Below are positions 60,896 through 64,000 of a stretch of DNA of 64,000 bases, piece after piece. A program made the position numbers and the translations under genes. This stretch comes from Tenacibaculum larymnensis (GTDB lineage Bacteria > Bacteroidota > Bacteroidia > Flavobacteriales > Flavobacteriaceae). The DNA is taken from contig NZ_JAIWJY010000001.1 in assembly GCF_028829235.1 (NCBI RefSeq), forward strand, positions 62,001-126,000. Reading direction: 5' to 3'. The notes beneath the pieces are model-generated. The model did no database searches, was not told the DNA's origin, and worked only from the letters and a program-made list of their open reading frames with translations. The stretch's first letter is position 1, and every line of letters starts with the position of its first letter.

Positions 60896-61846
60896 CTATT
60901 TGTTTTTATTGTAGATGGGTAAGAACAAAAACGCCAACCCTCCAAAGACAATAATCATAGCCGTTTGAGCAGTCCACATAATCCAACCAAAAGCAGTTGC
61001 GGGTTCTTCTGCGATTCCAAATAAAGCTAAGGCTCCCGCTACTGCAACAGGATACAATCCTATTCCCCCGTTAGTAGCAGCAATAGCAAATCCTCCGGCA
61101 ATAAAACCAATTAAAACACCTCCTAAAGGAACATGTAACCCTTCAATTGCTGGAATGGTTGCCCAAAACATTAACACATACATTACCCAGATAAATACAG
61201 TATGAAAAATGAATGCCCATTTGTGCTTCATTTTCAAAATGCTAGTAACTCCCTCAACAAGTCCTGCTACAAAATTTTTAATTTTTAGTCCGATTCCTGA
61301 TTGTGCCTTTTTTACAAAACGTGTAAAAATCACAAATACCAGCACCAAACCTCCTAAAAGAACCCCAATTTTTATCGGATCAAAGTTTTTAGTTAATAAT
61401 TCAAAAATAAAATCGAATTGTACAAAAAGTGTAATAGCTATGATACTCAACATCATTAACAAATCTGCCATTCGTTCGGCAACGATGGTTCCGAAACCTT
61501 TTTCAAACGGAATATTTTCATAGTTAGTCATCACTGCTGCTCGAGAAACTTCCCCTGCTCTTGGCACTGCATAATTCACTAAATATGCTACTAAAACCGC
61601 CATGGTACTATTACCAAAATCTGGTTTATAGCCCATCGGCTCAAGTAAAAACTTCCAGCGATAAGCACGAGACAGATGACTTAACACCCCAAAGAACAAT
61701 CCTAAAGCTATCCAACCGTAATTAGCATCTTTAAAATATTGAACTAAGGTTTCAATTGAAATTTTTGATAATGAATACCAAACTAAAAAACCTCCCAAAA
61801 TGAGAGGTAATAGTATCTTTGTAATTTTTTTGACTGATAAACTCAA
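60896..61846 (-). CDS. Flippase-like membrane protein (UPF0104/lysylphosphatidylglycerol-synthase TM family)
   Basis: 316 residues, about eight membrane helices, with HLSRAYRWKFLLEPMGY, YLVNYAVPRAGEVSRAAVM and GGFAIAATNGGIGLYPVAV, all characteristic of the family. No catalytic synthase domain is attached. The start must be TTG 61846: the reading frame has a stop a few codons upstream and no ATG nearby, and panD ends two bases before. Translation is probably coupled with panD. Confidence 0.88.
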   Translation of the reverse strand: MSLSVKKITKILLPLILGGFLVWYSLSKISIETLVQYFKDANYGWIALGLFFGVLSHLSRAYRWKFLLEPMGYKPDFGNSTMAVLVAYLVNYAVPRAGEVSRAAVMTNYENIPFEKGFGTIVAERMADLLMMLSIIAITLFVQFDFIFELLTKNFDPIKIGVLLGGLVLVFVIFTRFVKKAQSGIGLKIKNFVAGLVEGVTSILKMKHKWAFIFHTVFIWVMYVLMFWATIPAIEGLHVPLGGVLIGFIAGGFAIAATNGGIGLYPVAVAGALALFGIAEEPATAFGWIMWTAQTAMIIVFGGLAFLFLPIYNKNK

Positions 61847-61847
61847 A

Positions 61848-62198
61848 CTATTCTAGCAAGTTGTTTTCTTCGTTAGGAAATACTAATTGTGGTTTAAACT
61901 TTTTGGCTTCTTCTAACTCCATAAAAGCATATACAATCAAGATAAGTACATCTCCTTTTTGAACTCTACGGGCTGCAGCTCCATTTAAAGTAATTTCACC
62001 ACTTTTTCTTGGTCCAGGAATTGCATATGTTTCTAAACGCTCTCCATTATTGTTATTCACAATCTGAACACGTTCTCCTTCAATAATTCCAGCAGCATCC
62101 ATTAAATCTTCATCAATGGTTATACTTCCTATATAATTTAAATCCGCGTTTGTAACTTTAACACGGTGTATTTTAGATTTTACTACTTGTACTAACAT
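61848..62198 (-). CDS. panD: Aspartate 1-decarboxylase
   Basis: Makes beta-alanine for pantothenate. 116 residues with the self-cleavage site Gly-Ser in [18 protein letters not shown] (Ser becomes the pyruvoyl group) and [17 protein letters not shown] -7-like TATTTTTG ends 5 bases before the ATG. Confidence 0.96.
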   Translation of the reverse strand: MLVQVVKSKIHRVKVTNADLNYIGSITIDEDLMDAAGIIEGERVQIVNNNNGERLETYAIPGPRKSGEITLNGAAARRVQKGDVLILIVYAFMELEEAKKFKPQLVFPNEENNLLE

Positions 62199-62202
62199 GC
62201 TG

Positions 62203-62210
62203 CAAAAATA
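62203..62210 (-). promoter_or_regulatory. -7-like element directly before panD
   Basis: TATTTTTG on the minus strand, so close that the transcript would start at or near the panD ATG. No -33 match. Confidence 0.4.
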
Positions 62211-62294
62211 GTTGTTTTTTAATGAATACTAAGTTGTTTTTTGATGATTTTAACATTATTACAAAGCTCATTCTTAAGCCTAAACATTAACTTT

Positions 62295-63146
62295 TTAATT
62301 ATTCTTTAAACAAATATTATCTATTAAGCGAATGTCTCCTGCAAAAACAGCTATAAAAGCACGATACTGTTTATTTTCTTTAATATCTTTTGCAGTTTGT
62401 AATGTTTCCTCATCTGCAATGGTAAAATATTCCAATTCAAGTAATGGATGTTTTTTGAATTGCTTTTCTACCCATTTAGTTAAATCTTCAGGACTTTTTG
62501 CTCCAAATTTTTTTTTTGCTTTTTTTAATGTTTTATAAATAAATGGTGCAGCGTCACGGTGTTCTTTTGTTAATCTCGTATTTCGAGAGCTCATAGCTAA
62601 CCCGTCATCTTCTCTAAAAATTGGTCTTCCTTTAATTTTTACTGGTAAATTATATTTTTCGACTAACTTTTTAATAATTTGTAATTGCTGAAAATCTTTT
62701 TTGCCAAAATACGCAGTATCTGGCTCTACAATTTCAAATAAAGTTTTTACTATTGTTCCAACACCATCAAAATGACCATCTCTAAACCTCCCTTCCATTT
62801 GATGTTCTAACCCATCAAAATCAAACTCTTCAGAAGTTACATTTTCGGCGTATATTTCTTCTATTGAAGGAAAGAATAACACATCACAATCTACAGATTC
62901 CAACAGCGCTACATCACTTTCGTACGTTTTAGGATATTTGTCTAAATCTTCTTTGTTATCAAACTGTGTAGGGTTTACAAAAATACTAACTACAGCAATA
63001 TCCTTCTTTTTTTTCGCTCTCTTAATAAGCGATAAATGCCCTTGGTGTAGTGCTCCCATAGTTGGGACAAATCCGATTGATTTTTTATCCATTTTTAGAG
63101 CGGATAAAAACTCTTTTATTTCGGATTTACTTGTGAAAATTTTCAT
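62295..63146 (-). CDS. panC: Pantoate-beta-alanine ligase
   Basis: Joins pantoate and beta-alanine with ATP. 283 residues from ATG 63146 (MKIFTSKSEIKEFLSALK): GFVPTMGALHQGHLSLI with the HxGH motif, VVSIFVNPTQFDNKEDLDKY, FGKKDFQQLQIIKKLV and MSSRN. An upstream in-frame ATG (63167) would precede the transcription start implied by the -7 element. It is upstream of panD in the same direction. Confidence 0.96.
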   Translation of the reverse strand: MKIFTSKSEIKEFLSALKMDKKSIGFVPTMGALHQGHLSLIKRAKKKKDIAVVSIFVNPTQFDNKEDLDKYPKTYESDVALLESVDCDVLFFPSIEEIYAENVTSEEFDFDGLEHQMEGRFRDGHFDGVGTIVKTLFEIVEPDTAYFGKKDFQQLQIIKKLVEKYNLPVKIKGRPIFREDDGLAMSSRNTRLTKEHRDAAPFIYKTLKKAKKKFGAKSPEDLTKWVEKQFKKHPLLELEYFTIADEETLQTAKDIKENKQYRAFIAVFAGDIRLIDNICLKNN

Positions 63147-63168
63147 TGTTATTTTATTGAAATGCATG

Positions 63169-63176
63169 CAAAATTA
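63169..63176 (-). promoter_or_regulatory. -7 promoter element of panC
   Basis: TAATTTTG on the minus strand; supports the start at 63146. Confidence 0.55.
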
Positions 63177-63208
63177 GCAATTTAACACGATTTTTGCATT
63201 AAATTTCG

Positions 63209-63216
63209 TATTTTTG
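63209..63216 (+). promoter_or_regulatory. -7 promoter element of the glycogen synthase gene
   Basis: TATTTTTG, 26 bases before the ATG at 63243, divergent from panC. Confidence 0.55.
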
Positions 63217-63242
63217 CACCTTCAATAAAAGAGACCGATTTA

Positions 63243-64000
63243 ATGAAGGATAAGAGAATTTTATATGTTTCATCAGAGGTAACACCATATTTACCGGAAA
63301 CAGAATTATCGTCTACCGCATTTAACGTTGCTAAAAATGCACATTCTAAAGGAATTCAAACCCGTATATTTATGCCTCGCTTTGGGGTTATTAACGAGCG
63401 AAGGCATCAGTTACATGAAGTTATTCGCCTATCGGGTATGAACTTAATTATCAACGACATGGATATGCCGCTAATAATTAAAGTTGCCTCTATACCTAAA
63501 GAAAGGATGCAAGTTTATTTTATTGACAATGACGAATATTTTAAGCGTAAAGCTGTATATTCTGACGAAGATGACAAACTATTTGATGATAATGATGAAC
63601 GTATGATTTTCTTCGCCAAAGGTGTTGTTGAAACTGTTAAGAAGCTAAACTGGGCTCCTGATATTATTCATGTTCACGGATGGATGGCTTCGTTACTTCC
63701 ATTATATTTAAGAGAATTTTATAAAGAGGAACCATTGTTTGCTGAGAGCAAGATTGTAACTTCGCTTTACAATAGTGATATTGAGGATTTGGGTAAAGAA
63801 TTGGCTAACAAAGTTCGCTTTGATAAAATTGAAGATTCTAAAGTAGCTACAATAGAAACACCAAGTCATACTAACATTTTAAAGAGCGCTATTGAAAATT
63901 CAGATGCTATTATAAAAGGTAGCGAGGTTTTACCTGAAGAAATTGAAACTTTCATTGAAGAAAGCAATGTAAAGGTTCTAGATTTCCAATCAGAGGAAAC
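63243..64000 (+). CDS. glgA: Glycogen/starch synthase, GT5 catalytic-domain protein (partial)
   Basis: About 252 codons are visible before the window ends. The opening ILYVSSEVTPYLPETELSSTAFNVAKNA and VHGWMASLLPLYL match the N-terminal domain of glycogen synthases (ADP-glucose transferase), although the canonical KTGGL reads ETELS here. In flavobacteria this gene often codes for only the N-terminal half domain, of similar length, so it may be near its end. Divergent from panC. Confidence 0.82.
   Translation, partial: MKDKRILYVSSEVTPYLPETELSSTAFNVAKNAHSKGIQTRIFMPRFGVINERRHQLHEVIRLSGMNLIINDMDMPLIIKVASIPKERMQVYFIDNDEYFKRKAVYSDEDDKLFDDNDERMIFFAKGVVETVKKLNWAPDIIHVHGWMASLLPLYLREFYKEEPLFAESKIVTSLYNSDIEDLGKELANKVRFDKIEDSKVATIETPSHTNILKSAIENSDAIIKGSEVLPEEIETFIEESNVKVLDFQSEE

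Overview
The window is AT-rich chromosomal DNA from a member of the Bacteroidota, almost certainly a marine Flavobacteriaceae near Tenacibaculum or Polaribacter. The evidence is a SusC/SusD pair, the Bat aerotolerance operon, IPExxxVDY and DUF547 proteins, TonB-dependent receptors with an N-terminal carboxypeptidase-like domain, and repeated promoter cores of the form TAnnTTTG, the Bacteroidota -7 element. Ribosome binding sites are mostly weak, so several starts below are set by promoter position instead. The genus is an inference.

Layout. 1-3701 (minus): a SusD-like lipoprotein cut by the window edge and its SusC partner. 3929-13001 (plus): MoxR ATPase, DUF58 protein, a DUF4381-like protein and BatA-E, with a four-helix-bundle gene inserted between batA and batB. 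13181-16247: a SulP anion transporter and two beta-carbonic anhydrases. 16278-26251: mixed housekeeping genes (CvpA, SDR, thioredoxin-like protein, YraN, LD-carboxypeptidase, metG, 2OG oxygenase, tex). 26306-30408 (minus): TonB-dependent receptor, TonB-like protein and ssb. 30580-34332: acetyltransferase, zinc-finger protein, CBS protein, M28 peptidase. 34387-38610 (minus): acpP, fabF, rnc, IPExxxVDY, pyk. 38791-42731: purN, RNase H, dodecin, MscS channel, tsaB. 42830-44161: a TolC-like protein. 44357-49345 (minus): heme O synthase, two oxidase subunits III, subunit IV and assembly factors. 49519-49849: tRNA-Gly and two tRNA-Leu.

49958-55469 holds the most distinctive pathway: a DUF547 protein, a peroxidase-like carboxymuconolactone decarboxylase protein, the radical SAM protein ArsS, a rhodanese, a TIGR04282-type glycosyltransferase, purine-nucleoside phosphorylase and the methyltransferase ArsM. 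This set matches the arsenosugar biosynthesis locus. It is followed by a single reverse transcriptase gene (55597-57258) of the Abi/Unknown-Group type, a candidate antiphage gene. The window closes with a class A penicillin-binding protein, radA, a flippase-like membrane protein, panD, panC and the start of a glycogen/starch synthase gene.

No insertion sequence, integrase, CRISPR array or rRNA was seen, and no gap without a gene exceeds 300 bases. The best accessory signals are the reverse transcriptase, the arsenosugar locus, the four-helix-bundle gene with imperfect inverted repeats inside the bat operon, and what look like dispersed repeat fragments in and around the arsenosugar genes, one of them read in frame inside the rhodanese.
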